A DNA stretch of 64,000 nucleotides from Phragmites australis (GCF_958298935.1 NC_084922.1:7876501-7940500); one strand, 5' to 3'. Shown: positions 51,025-62,092, numbered from the stretch's first letter. Notes: generated by a model from the letters alone, not told the origin. Program-made: numbers and translations.

Positions 51025-54000
51025 ATGGTGTCGAAAAATTTGCAGTTCATCGGCGCGTTCTTGCTGCCACTCTTCGCCATCGCTTCCTCGTTTGACTTCT
51101 TTCACGGGAATAACCAAAGAATGGAACCGATGGGCGGCGACAAGGGCCCCTTCATCCCCCACGAGTACGTCCGCTTCGCCGACGTCAAGCGGCAATGCCA
51201 GTCCGTGCTCTCCGACGCCGCGGAGCTCACGTTCGACGCCAACCGCGCCAACGCCCTCATGCCGGAGTTGTCCTTCGTCAAGGGCGACTGGAAGCAGGAC
51301 GTCGATGGCGCGCCGCTGATGCCGTTCGACGGCACCGACGTGGCGGGCGACGCCGCGGACGGAGCGCCGGAACCCCTGTCGCTCGCCTCGTTCATGCTAA
51401 CGCACGTCGACGTGGGGCGCCGCGGGAAGACGGCCCTCAACGTCAGCGGCGTGCTCGGCGTCGCCATCTCCCGCAACGGCACCGGCCCGGAGATGGGGCC
51501 GTACGTCTCGCCGGAGATGAAGTTGTGGCCCGGGAGCACAGAGATCAAGATCCTCTTCGAGGGCGTGTACACCGAGAACGGCGACGGAGAGAGCGTGCTG
51601 TGCATGGTCGGCAACGCCCTGCTCCCGAGGCGCGGAAACGACGCCGGGAACCCATGGGACTGGGCCAAGAACACCGACCGCGACAACTTCCAGCCGCCGA
51701 TCACGAAGGACGAAAACGTACTTCTCGTGCTCCGGTACCCCAAGACGCTGACGCTGACGACGCGCGCCGTGCGCGGCGAGCTGACGAGCACGAACGGCAA
51801 GTCGGACGCTGCGTACTTCGACGCCGTGCAGCTGCTGTCGCAGCTGGGAGGGTACTCCAACTACAAGTTCGGCTCCGAGGAGCTCGTGGACAAAGCGTGC
51901 AGCTCGCACCCGTACCGCGACGACATCCTCGGCGGCGGTCGGGGGCTGTACAAGGGCAGATCCTACTGCGGCATCCTGGACCGGTTCACGTCGGAGGACA
52001 TTCTCGCCGTCGTGCCGAATTGGCGGTGCAACTCGACGGATGCGCTCTGCCGACGGCTCGGGCCGTTCGAGACGGACAAGGCGATCGACGCGACGGATGG
52101 CGTTTTCACTGACGTCAGCATCCTGATGCAGGACGTCCGGTGCGAGCCGACGAACGCTCTGAACGGCGTGAGCTCGGCGAGGGTGTCGGCCGTGTTCCGC
52201 GCCGTGCCACCGTGGGAGCACAAGTACGCTGCGGGCAAGCGTAGCGGGCTTAGCGGTATGACGCTCTCGGTCGAGGGCGTGTGGCGCGCGTCCACGGGGC
52301 AGCTCTGCATGGTGGGCTGCCTCGGCGTCGGCAAGAAGGCGTGCCACTCGCGCGTGTGCCTGTACGTTCAGACCACTTTCACAATCACCCACCGCAGCAT
52401 CACGGTGGGGCAGATCAGCCGCGTAGACGGCAGCGGCGGCGTCGCCCACTTCCCGCTGACGATAAAACGCACGGTGCACCCGTCGGAGCTCTGGCACCGG
52501 TTCGGCGTCTCGGGCGGCGCGGCGCTGAGCATGGCGTACAACTACACCAAGCACAGGCAAGCCGGCGAGTTCCTCAGGCGGAGCGAGCCGTTCGACTTCG
52601 GCACCGTCATCGCCAAGTCGCTGTTGAGCTACCCGAGGAAAGCCGCCAACCTAGCCGACGACGCGGTGAGCCTGTCCAACCTCGCCGACGATCTCAGTCT
52701 CCACGTCGCGGCCGTACCCGACCCGTTCCCTCGTGAACGGTTCGAGCGGCCGTTCCTTCAGCTCGAGGTGCTCTCGCTCGAATCGCTCGTCGGCCGGACT
52801 TCGCAGACCGCCGCGTTTTCTGGAATGCCAGAAGAACAAGGAGGCGGCAAGGAATCCTCGTCCACGTCGTCGCAGCCAGAGTCCTCGTCGACATCGTCGC
52901 TGCCTACAGAGTTGTCTCTGCTCAACGTGTCAGCGGAGCTTACGCTTCCCGGCGGGAAGCAATACGAAAATGTGTCGACCCTGTTCTTGGAAGGCGTGTA
53001 CAACCCGGTGGACGGCCGTATGTACCTGATCGGCTGCCGGAGCATTCAGGTTCCACGGCGAGCCTTCTTGGCGATGAAAGAGGTAGAGGACGGCATGGAC
53101 TGCTCGATCGAGATGAGGGTGGAGTACCCGCCGACGACGGCGCGGTGGTTGATCAACCCCACCGCGAAGGTGCACATCGCCAGCACGCGGGACCCCAGCG
53201 ACCCGCTGCACTTCAACGCGACGGTGCTCCAGACGCTGCCGATCATGTACCAGACGCAGCGGCAGGACATCCTGTCCAGGCGGAGCGTGGAGGGGATCCT
53301 CCGCATCGCGACGCTGACCGGGGCCATCGCCGCCGAGTTCAGCCAGCTGATGTACATCAAGGCGAACACCGACGTGATGCCGTACGTGTCTTTGGTCATG
53401 CTGGGCGTGCAGGCGGTTGGGTACAGCGTGCCCCTGATCACCGGCGCGGAGGCCCTGTTCGCCCGCATAGCCGCGGTCTCCGACGGCACGCCGCCGTCGT
53501 ACGAGGTGGACAAGAGCAGCCTCTACTGGACCATCGACTGCATTGTCAAGATCCTCATCCTCGCCGCGTTCCTCCTGACGCTCCGTCTCGGGCAGAAGGT
53601 GTGGCGGTCGCGCATCCGGCTGCTGACGCGGTCGCCGTTGGAGCCCGGCCGCGTGCCGAGCGACCGGAAGGTGCTCCTCTACAGCTTCGGCGCGCACCTT
53701 GTCGGCTTCACGGTGATCCTCATGGCGCACTACGTAAGCGTGTACAGCCGGCCGGTGCGGGACGAGGGCTCCTACATGGACTCGCGCGGCAAGACGCACG
53801 CGCTGCGCGAGTGGGCGGTGACGCTGGAGGAGTACATAGGGCTGGCGCAGGACCTGTACCTCCTCCCGCAGGTGATCGGCAACGTGGTGTGGCGGATCAA
53901 CTGCAAGCCGCTGAAGAAGAGCTACTACACCGGCGTGACGGCGGTGCGACTGCTGCCGCACCTGTACGACTACATCAAGACGCCGGCCATCAACCCCTAC

Positions 54001-54291
54001 TTCGCGGAGGAGTACGAGTTCGTTAACACGAGCCTGGACTTCTACTCCCGGTTCGGCGACGTCGCGATCCCGCTCGCCGCCGTGGCGCTAGCGGCCGCCG
54101 TGTACGTGCAGCAGCGGTGGAACTACAAGATCATCAGCAAGACCGTCAAGACGCAGCAGAAGAAGCTGCAGCACCTCGGGTCCAGGGTGTACGAGCGTCT
54201 GCCGTCCATGTCGTCGGGGAACTTCGAGGCCGAGCTCGTCTCCGGCGTCAACGAGGGAGTCGGCCTGCGCCGAGACGGCAGCTTGAGCTGA
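51025..54291 (+). CDS. DUF2921 (SWEET-like domain) membrane protein, intronless
   Basis: A single open frame of 1088 codons starting at ATG 51025 (the frame is open upstream but has no better ATG). The first 25 residues look like a signal peptide (FIGAFLLPLFAIASS). The large N-terminal, probably lumenal part holds three spaced copies of an EGV(Y/W)-x(6-9)-(C/Y)(M/L)(V/I)G motif near residues 178-196, 415-432 and 654-670. A Ser/Thr/Pro-rich linker lies at about 610-635. The C-terminal third has about six hydrophobic segments (about 757-775, 783-805, 833-855, 882-907, 937-956 and 1010-1031). By family this resembles Arabidopsis At1g52780/At4g21700-type proteins of unknown function. The same domain occurs in the FLY/Tul1 Golgi E3 ligases, but this protein has no RING at its C-terminus. 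It probably acts in the endomembrane system. Confidence 0.9.
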   Translation: MVSKNLQFIGAFLLPLFAIASSFDFFHGNNQRMEPMGGDKGPFIPHEYVRFADVKRQCQSVLSDAAELTFDANRANALMPELSFVKGDWKQDVDGAPLMPFDGTDVAGDAADGAPEPLSLASFMLTHVDVGRRGKTALNVSGVLGVAISRNGTGPEMGPYVSPEMKLWPGSTEIKILFEGVYTENGDGESVLCMVGNALLPRRGNDAGNPWDWAKNTDRDNFQPPITKDENVLLVLRYPKTLTLTTRAVRGELTSTNGKSDAAYFDAVQLLSQLGGYSNYKFGSEELVDKACSSHPYRDDILGGGRGLYKGRSYCGILDRFTSEDILAVVPNWRCNSTDALCRRLGPFETDKAIDATDGVFTDVSILMQDVRCEPTNALNGVSSARVSAVFRAVPPWEHKYAAGKRSGLSGMTLSVEGVWRASTGQLCMVGCLGVGKKACHSRVCLYVQTTFTITHRSITVGQISRVDGSGGVAHFPLTIKRTVHPSELWHRFGVSGGAALSMAYNYTKHRQAGEFLRRSEPFDFGTVIAKSLLSYPRKAANLADDAVSLSNLADDLSLHVAAVPDPFPRERFERPFLQLEVLSLESLVGRTSQTAAFSGMPEEQGGGKESSSTSSQPESSSTSSLPTELSLLNVSAELTLPGGKQYENVSTLFLEGVYNPVDGRMYLIGCRSIQVPRRAFLAMKEVEDGMDCSIEMRVEYPPTTARWLINPTAKVHIASTRDPSDPLHFNATVLQTLPIMYQTQRQDILSRRSVEGILRIATLTGAIAAEFSQLMYIKANTDVMPYVSLVMLGVQAVGYSVPLITGAEALFARIAAVSDGTPPSYEVDKSSLYWTIDCIVKILILAAFLLTLRLGQKVWRSRIRLLTRSPLEPGRVPSDRKVLLYSFGAHLVGFTVILMAHYVSVYSRPVRDEGSYMDSRGKTHALREWAVTLEEYIGLAQDLYLLPQVIGNVVWRINCKPLKKSYYTGVTAVRLLPHLYDYIKTPAINPYFAEEYEFVNTSLDFYSRFGDVAIPLAAVALAAAVYVQQRWNYKIISKTVKTQQKKLQHLGSRVYERLPSMSSGNFEAELVSGVNEGVGLRRDGSLS

Positions 54292-54643
54292 GCTATAACC
54301 ATCGATCAGCTCGCTAGTTCGCTTGCTTTCTTTTTCTCCTAGCGCGATGCTCTTTGTTTTTGCCATCCGTCTTCACTGCCAAATGTGTACTGCTAGTAGT
54401 TCAATAAAGTTTCTTTCTTTTTCTTGATAGCTATGGTTCACAGTTATGCAGCCATGCTCATATGAATTGCATGCCGAATTGTCATGGCATCGCTGATAGT
54501 GTTCAAAGGATCTTGACGTGAGTTACAACTTCCAATATTCTTTGACAGTACTTAGCTAACTTGCTAGTTAGTAGTACTATATTAGTTATGTGAATGCACC
54601 TAAATAATCAGGGATTAATTCGAGCTAGAGATAGTTAATCTAG
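54292..54643. other. 3' region shared by two convergent genes
   Basis: About 350 bases between the stop of the DUF2921 gene (+) and the stop of the BZR-type gene (-). It must hold both 3' UTRs. Confidence 0.55.
54403..54408 (+). terminator. Candidate polyadenylation signal of the DUF2921 gene
   Basis: AATAAA occurs 112 bases after the stop codon, followed by a T-rich stretch. Confidence 0.6.
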
Positions 54644-55736
54644 TTACATGTAGGTGAAAGAAAGGGTGAGCTCGAGTGACAGCTTCACTTCCTCCTCCCT
54701 ATGCTGCTGCTGCTGCTGCTGCAGAGTCACTGCCTCTGTTGTTCCACTGTAGGAGGAAGGCTTCTGATGACCGGAGCTGCTGCTAGGGCCTGCGGCGCCG
54801 TCGGGAGGCTGCAGATTAACAAGAGTAAAATATCGGTGGTGCTGGCAAATATACTTCCGTTAAAGCTGAAAATATGTGAGAAGGTTTCAGAGATCAACGT
54901 CACTAGCCGGTTGCGATAACTTACATTGTTTCAGTGAGATTCTTGTGGATTTGATCATTAAAAAAATCATTTACCAGCTTACAAAAACCTGAGTTATGTC
55001 TAACTCTTGACCAACCGGATACAACAAAAAAATGGCATGCTAATGGACACATGCGCGTTTTGCCTGACAGTAAAACTGGACATTCTCTTCTTATTGGTAC
55101 TACTGTATTACAAGAAAACAGACTTAAATCAATTTCACATTTTTTGCGGGTAAATGCATTTCACATTTTATTGGTACAGACGAAACAAGCGAGTTGGTTG
55201 CAGATCAAAATTGTCAAATGGCCAGATAAGGGGCTCAATTAACCTTGATAGAGTTGCTCAAGGACAACGTCAAAGCGAGCCGAGCCAATGATAATGTTTC
55301 CATGCACGAACGAAGGGAACGGTGCAAGAGGCGAACGCGCTTTACGTCGAAATGCGGCGAGAACGGTGCATGGGCGAGAAAGACTGACCTGGAGGATCGT
55401 GACGTTGCCCTCGTCGTCGACGTGGTAGCCGGCCTCGGCGCAGAGCGCCCGGAGCACGTCGTTCTGGTCAGCGTGCTTGGGCAGCGTGTACCCGGCGTGG
55501 GCGCGCAGGCCGGCGTAGATCCTGGCGGCCACCTGCCGCCGCCGCCGCTCGCGCTGCCGGTTGTTCTCCCGCTCCCGGGGCGTCGGGTGCCTCAGCGACG
55601 TGGTCACCCCGCCGCCCCGGTCCCGCCGGCGCACCGTCCACGGCCCCTGCGTCGAGCGGATGCACCCCCTCATCCCCGCCAGCGGCTCCACCATCGCCGC
55701 CGCTTCTCCCTCCTCTCTCCCGGCTCCAACCTCCAT
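54644..55736 (-). CDS. Short BES1/BZR1-family transcription factor with a C-terminal EAR motif (two exons)
   Basis: Exon 1 is 55736-55389 and exon 2 is 54808-54644; the 580-base intron has GT/AG ends in phase 0. The product is 170 residues. Residues 51-115 are the BZR-type DNA-binding domain: [23 protein letters not shown] (about 52-74), [35 protein letters not shown]. Canonical members continue into a TTYRKG-KPP segment and a long Ser/Pro-rich, GSK3-phosphorylated region of about 200 residues. Here only about 30 Gly/Ser/Gln-rich residues follow before the C-terminal [12 protein letters not shown], which contains an LxLxL EAR repression motif. The family binds E-box/BRRE sites in brassinosteroid signalling. 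Two later in-frame ATGs (55694 and 55673) are alternative starts. A gene fragment is possible, but the clean splice, stop and EAR argue for a real gene. Confidence 0.78.
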
Positions 55737-56296
55737 TTTCTCCGATCACACTTACACCTCCACTTGCGGTGGATATATATAGTGTGTGAAAAAGCTGCAG
55801 CTTCTTTCACATTGTAAAAAGCAAGTGCTCCTAGTTCATGCAGCACAACCCCCCCCCCCCCCCAAAAAAAAAACGTGAGTGAGTGTTAGTTTGAGAAGGA
55901 ATAATGTAGTTGGGAGCATGTAACATCTGTGTTGAGCACTTGGGTTGTACTCCGTACTCTACCAGCAGAGGAAGCAGGAGATGCTGCAGGTCATTGCCAG
56001 AAACAGAGGAATATTTTCACCTCAGTACATCCAATGGTTTCATGCTCCATTCTGGATCCTAGCTACCTGCCTTTTCAGCCGTGCCTGCCTTTCGTACTGA
56101 GCACCAGTATGCATGCAGATGCAGGTGTACACCAGTGTACTGCCAAGAGAGAACCACAAGCCTAACAGTTAGAGAAAGTTACAATGTTACATGCATGGTA
56201 ACGCATCCAAGTGTGCATACACTGCATGGCCAATATGCAAGCAGCTCTGGCTTTCGGCGCTGGTGTACCCTAGCAGATCAAAACTGAATTAGTTAT
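55737..56296. other. Upstream region of the BZR-type gene
   Basis: It contains a TATA box and a C14/A10 homopolymer patch (about 55849-55872). The remainder, up to the gypsy LTR at 56297, has no recognised feature. Confidence 0.45.
55773..55782 (-). promoter_or_regulatory. TATA box of the BZR-type gene
   Basis: CTATATATAT on the minus strand lies about 37 bases upstream of the first ATG. A start site 25-35 bases downstream would leave a leader of only about 5-15 bases for that ATG, or about 50-75 bases for the next two in-frame ATGs. Confidence 0.55.
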
Positions 56297-56724
56297 TGGT
56301 TTTTCCATTTCTTTTTATTTACAGTTCATGTGTATGTACTTGCCGGTGGTTGTCATGTGGGGAATTACCTAAGGCCGGCGTATCAGGACCGCAGAGACGT
56401 AGTAGGTGACGTGAAGATCATCTAAGCTTGCTGCATTAGTTAGTTTGATTTCATAATTATTAACATCCTTATTGGGTTGTTAGTTTCAAGATTTTATTAT
56501 TAGTTTGTTATGAGCAATTCACCCTTATAAAAGGGGAATTATTGTCATTCAATAAAGGCAAGCAAAGATTAGTTCAGTTTGTGTTGTTCTCCTCCTCATC
56601 TGCCTCGTGGGTGCGATCGTCGATCACGGCGCATCTGCTACGCCGACGAGGTCCAGGACCAAGGTTGGCTACCTCTCACGATTACGCCCTCCGCCACCCT
56701 CCTCCATCTAATACTCCTATGACA
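56297..56724 (+). repeat. 5' LTR of the deleted gypsy element
   Basis: It contains a TATAAAAGGGG box (about 56526) and an AATAAAGG polyadenylation-like site (about 56552). It matches the right copy over its whole length with about ten percent differences by eye. Confidence 0.85.
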
Positions 56725-56754
56725 ACTTGGTATCAGCTAGCTCTTGCTCTGATC

Positions 56755-58825
56755 CCATGGAGGTGCTCACCAAAGCCGTCAATAACCTCTCAACACACAT
56801 GGCCGAGCAGTCCACCCAATTCGTCACCCTTGAACCACTCGTGCCGCTGGCACAAACACTGAAGGACCTGCCAAACAAGGTCATCAGCCTTCAGGCCTCG
56901 GTGTTCTAAGGTGCCGAACAGGTCCAGGCGTTGAACCTAGCCATCGCTCACCTGGAGAATGCACGCATGACAATGAACGGCGTCGGGGACTCGCACGATG
57001 AGGACACGGGCACCCTGGGCAGATTCGGTGACACAAGCAAATCCTTAACCCAACCATCGTTTAGCGGCACGCGCTAGTCCCGTCCCATCCTCCATGACGA
57101 TAACAGCGACACCCGCTTCCACCCACGCTACCACAAGCTCGATTTCCCCACATTCGACAAAAAAGAAGATCCACTACGTGGCTTAATTGTTGCGACCAAT
57201 TCTTCCATGGTCAGCACACACCTAAAGATCACAAGGTATGGTACGCGTCCCTGCACATGACGGGTGCATCTCAGCTGTGGTATTACAGGCTGGAACTCAA
57301 CTCCGGTACTCCTTCCTGACGGCGCTTCGTCAAACTTGTTCACACTCGATTTGGGCCATCGATGATGGACAGCCCACTGGGAGAGATCGCCGAACTCCAA
57401 TAGACGGTTCTGTGAACAACTACTGCGATCAATTCCTCACCCTTGCCTGCCACGACACGGAGCTAATCGAGTGACAACAAGTCCAACTCTTTGTCACCGG
57501 CCTCGTCAATCCACTCAAAACTGATGTGGCATTGCACAAGTCGGTGACCATGGACGACGCTATCATGTTGGCTTTGCGCGTATGATCAACGCCAGCTCTT
57601 GCCGACTCTAGATGCCCCAACCATGCAAGGCGGGTCGCGTTCGTCTTCGTGCTCACCCTCATCACCGATCACCAATACGACATCGATGGCCTGCACCGCG
57701 GATTCTACCGCACTGGCTTCGACGTCATCAGCTCCTGTGGGCAGCAGCAGGACCACCACCCTCGCATAAGCAATTGAGCGAAAGCGGCTTACACCTGCAG
57801 AGATGGCAGCATGGAGAGAGCAGGGTCTATGCTATAATTGTGATGAGAAGTACATCTTCGACCACCGATGCAAATGACTATTCGTCATTGAGATCATCGG
57901 TTTTGACGACGCCAACGACATGTCGGCCGCCTCATTGGCAATCTCGGTACAAGAGGAGGAACCAAGCATCTCGCTGCACGCGTTAACCAGCATTCGCACA
58001 TGAGCCACCAACACAATGAAGGTCGATGCTCATGTGGGGACTATTGTGCTCACAGCCCTGCTCGACTCGGGCTCGACTCATAACTTCATCGACGCCACGG
58101 CAGCATGCACGGCAGGCATCCCCATCCAGCTATGCCATGGCCTTAGTGTCGTCGTCGCCAATGGAGACCGTGTCACGACCCTTGGCAAGTTTCAAGACAT
58201 CCATCGGCGGTGACGTGTTCGACATCGACTTCTATGCACTCCCTCTGGGGGGATACGACAGTCTCAGGCATTCAATGGCTCAGCTCGCTAGGACCCATAG
58301 TATGGGACTTCGCTCGCCACTCCATGTGCTTCGTCCGAGATGGCAAACGCTTCCTGTGGTCGGGCGTGGATGCACCGTCTCCTCCAACACTCAGCGCAGT
58401 GACCGAACCGAGCACACCTTTGTTGGGCGCCCTCCTCAATAAGTTCGCGCCTCTCTTCGCCGAACCCTAAGGCTTGTCGCTAGTGCGCCACATCAGCCAC
58501 CGTATCCAACTAGTCCCTGGCACGACATCGGTGGTCGTGCACCCCTACCACTACGCCCACATCCAGAAGGACAAGCTCGAGTGCCAATAGGACAAGATGC
58601 TGCACCTCGGCGTCATCTGGCCTAGCACATATGTTCTCTTCATCGGCACTCCTCATTAAGAAGCGAGATGGCTCATGGTGTTTCTGCGTCGATTATCGAG
58701 CACTCAATGATAAACCATCAAGGACAAGTTTCCGATCCCAATGGCCGAGGAACTCTTTGACGAGCTTCACGGCGCACATTACTTCACCAAGCTAGACATG
58801 CGCTCTAGGTACCATCAGGTACTCA
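56755..58825 (+). pseudogene. Broken gag, protease and partial reverse transcriptase
   Basis: Frames are broken by stops. Gag begins at an ATG near 56757 (MEVLTKAVNNLSTHMAEQ). The capsid region near 57130-57470 has KLDFPTF. A CNCDEK-type nucleocapsid knuckle remnant lies near 57835. The aspartic protease at 58016-58213 keeps DSGSTHNFID. Reverse transcriptase starts near 58500 and stops at 58825 after [11 protein letters not shown]. Confidence 0.75.
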
Positions 58826-59256
58826 TGTTTTTCCATTTCTTTTTATTTACAGTTTATATGTATGTATTTGCTGGTGGTTGTCATGTGGGGAATTACCTAT
58901 GGCCAGCGTATCAGGATCGTAGAGACGCGGCAGGTGGCGTGAAGATCATCCAAGCTTGCCGCATTAGTTAGTTTGATTCCATAATTATTAGCATCCTTAT
59001 CGGGTTGTTAGCTTAAAGATTTTATTGTTAGTTTGTTAGCAGCAATTCAACCTTATAAAAGAGGAACTATTGTTATTCAATGAAGACAAGCAAAGATTAG
59101 TCCAGTTTGGGTTGGTCTCCTCATCAGTCTCGTTGGTGCGGTCGCCGATCATGGTGCATCTACCACGCTGACAAAGTCCAGGACCAAGGCCGGCTACCTC
59201 TCACGGTTACGCCCTCCGCCACCCTCCTCCATCTAATACTCCGCCGGCACGTGACA
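58826..59256 (+). repeat. 3' LTR of the deleted gypsy element
   Basis: It matches 56297-56724. Its TATAAAAGAGG box is at about 59054. The left edge is joined directly to reverse-transcriptase sequence. Confidence 0.85.
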
Positions 59257-61865
59257 GTGGTTGTGATAACGGTAGAGTCGTAGAGATCTTCTAGGGCAAA
59301 TTGATGGTCAAAGAGGAGCAAGAATCATCCGATTATGATGAGTCATAAGATATCTGCATTAGAATCTCAAAATTCTCGTGCAGGCACACATGCATTTGGG
59401 GTCAAGGTTCAGGTGTGCCATGTTGCCTCCAGCCACTGGTGTACTTTGACCATGGTGTTCATGCACATGTGCATGCATAGGAATGCAAGATTAGTATAGC
59501 AAATGTTGCTACGAGTGGGAAAATGTGCATGAGGAAAAGCATCAGGGACCAGAGAGATGGTAAGTACTCCTACTGAAGGAGAACTCTGTACGGAAGCTAA
59601 TTACATGTACAGGCAAGCACAAACAGAGAAGTAAAAAAGAAAAGGGAAGTACAAGAAAATTATTGCCATGCATGGAGTTCAGAGATGCAGCTGCTTTTTT
59701 ACTGACAAATCCAGAGTCCAGTTTCTTCCTTTTGTCTTGCAGTGTTAGATCACGATTATTTGCTGTGTGATATTGCTGTATAGTTTCAAAGTTACGTTCC
59801 AACTGCAGTAATTCTCATCACGTTCTGGCATGCCCATATGTCTCTTCTTGCCAGGCACAAATTGAGCCTGATGAATATCATGGACATCTTCATCCTATTG
59901 CCATTGGGCAGAAAATATCCCTCGAATGCGCCAAAATAAAGCGAGTTGATCTACTAGTCACAACTGCGATGTTCTTCATGGCATGCTTTTACACGCTCAC
60001 ACCACTATGCATCAGATAGTTGAGCGCATGCCTTATACAGAGCCCAGAATAAATACATTTTTTTTAAACACCAGTATGCATCAAGGGTAACAGAACTGCG
60101 ATGAACAAATGAAACCATTGTTTGCTCACTTACAAAATCAGACCATATCATTTCAGAAGTCCAAATCTTTCTAGATATGAAAAAAAAAATCAAGGCGCCT
60201 GTTAGTAGCAACCAACGAACAGGTTGAGACAAAAACATCCTGAACTCGACGAGCACCAAGTACCATGCATGGCTTGATGCCTTCCACCTGGGTCGAAGGA
60301 AGATGGTGAAAAGTGAAAAAGTTCAGATTCAGCTGCACCATCATGTTCATGTCGGGCATATGCACCCTGTTTCCTGGGATTAGGCAGGAGAGGAATATTT
60401 GAGAATTACTGCAGCACTGCAGACAAAGAGCAGACTCTCTCATTCTCTACAGTCCGTCTCAATCCATCTGTACTCCATCCATCAGTCAGTCGGAGAACCT
60501 CCGCGCTGCCTGACCGGCCAGAGCTGCGTCGCCCTGAGTGACGGAGCTGCTGGCCTTTCTGGACGGTGATGATTGTGCCGCATTCTGTGCTGCGTGGCAT
60601 GCAGGTATTCAAGAAGCGACGCACACAGAAGCAGGAGGCCGGGCACCAATCTTCTCTTCCCTTTCCATGGAGTTGCGCGAAAAAGGCCAAGCAAACTATT
60701 TTTGAAGTTTTGAGGGAATATCATGGTTTCTGAAACATATCGTAGTATTAAAAACTTTGAAGTGTTTGAATGTAACAAAATTGTTGTTTTATAAACCGTA
60801 GTATATCAAATACCATGTAATTTTTGGAGTTTTTTTTTTAAATCCACTCGCACCCTCTTCATTCTAAAACCGAGCTCCATTGATTGCTCCCTCACTTGCT
60901 CGTGTGTGTGACGTTCCCCTAATATGCATAAATGCATGCATCATTCTACACAGAGACACAGGTACACATGTTGCACTATATTGTTTTCTATTGTACAAAC
61001 TCTTTTCATTGTTCTTTATATGGTATTGTTCATGTTTCACGGTTGTCATCTTTATCGGAGGACCATATGGACTTGATCCGACACGACACTTTATTGCTGC
61101 AACAGGAGTATATAGGAACGTGTCCTTGTACGATATCTGTCATGAACATTATTCGTGTAAAATCACGTAACAAGATTGAGTAATATGATATGCGTGCACA
61201 TGACTTTGATAAATAAAAAAAAGTGTAGTATATATCGATTAGACTACTTCTCTAAACAAAATACTGCATCAATACTATAGCTGCCAAACGCATCGTAGTT
61301 TTCACTGACATTGTAAAAAGCTGTGGTATTCATATATATCGTAGCATTTCACAGATGAAATGATACTTTAAAAACCATAGTTTTCGGATGCCATGGTCTG
61401 TAAATACTTCGACGCCTAAGCGTCGTCTTCCTCCCGAGAAAAAGGGTGGTGCCGTCGTCTGCGTTGCAGCGGCGCCCCTCCTGCTCCTGTGAGATTACCG
61501 CCGCCGGTGAGGCCGCGTCTTTAGAAACCTGATGGAGTCGGTCGTGGGCTAAATGCAGAAACAAGTGCACCAAAAACGGGAGGAGGGACAAGATGTCCAT
61601 GGGCCACTGCCACTGCTGCACTGAGTTGCGGCCTAGTCAGATACAACGCCAGGCCCAAAGAATGCTCAAGGTCACAAATTCATTGTCGCGACTGCGAGCT
61701 AGAGGAAAAAAATATTTCGTCCGTTCAAGAACGCAAGCGTATTTTTTTTAAAAAAAATAAAATTTTATAAGTTGTAACTGATAATTAGTTTAATTATATA
61801 TATGTTTAGTATACAAAATTCATTTCAATAGTTTGTATTTCAAAGTACTTATTGATAATATATTA
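59257..61865. other. Intergenic DNA with degenerate MITE-like motifs
   Basis: No gene is supported. Between about 60730 and 61400 motifs such as AAACCGTAGTAT, CATCGTAGTTTT and AAAACCATAGTTTT recur in both orientations, as in decayed grass MITEs, but no element limits can be set. Confidence 0.35.
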
Positions 61866-62092
61866 CTCCATCCGGTCAAAAAATACGTGACGCTTTTGAC
61901 TTTTTACGGTTTTTGATGTGCAAACTTTGGTCACTATTTTCTATTCGAATATGGTTATAATATTATGAAAATATTTTTTAAGATAAATCTACATATATGA
62001 TTTTATATTTCTAAACTAAATATTTTGTAAGGTATTGACGGTTAAATGACCGGATTTTATTCAAAACTTTAAATATTTATGATCAGATGGAG
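61866..62092. mobile_element. Stowaway-like MITE (227 bp)
   Basis: It is flanked by TA on both sides. The left end is CTCCATCCGGTC and the right end reverse-complements to CTCCATCTGATC. Its interior resembles the 15121-15369 copy (the AAGATAAATCTACATATATGAT block against AAGACAAATCTACACATGTG). Confidence 0.78.

Larger units (their letters stand above)
56297..59256 (+). mobile_element. Internally deleted Ty3-gypsy retrotransposon (3.0 kb)
   Basis: Near-identical LTRs lie at 56297-56724 (428 bp) and 58826-59256 (431 bp), both starting TG(G)TTTTTCC and ending GACA. The primer site TTGGTATCAG follows the left LTR. The internal 2.1 kb holds gag, protease and only the start of reverse transcriptase. 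The sequence goes directly from the reverse-transcriptase RYHQV motif into the right LTR, so the rest of pol and the polypurine tract are deleted. Its protein type (gag, then LLDSGSTHNFID protease) suggests a chromovirus such as Tekay or Reina. The flanks GTTAT and GTGGT are not a convincing target duplication. Confidence 0.85.

Noticed and set aside
51195..53961. Long open frames on both strands inside the DUF2921 gene
   Set aside because: GC-rich third positions keep alternative frames open; only the 1088-codon plus-strand frame has a signal peptide, membrane segments and family motifs.
55245..55817. 190-codon plus-strand frame over the BZR-type exon
   Set aside because: It is the antisense shadow of the BZR-type coding exon, which has a clear domain on the minus strand.
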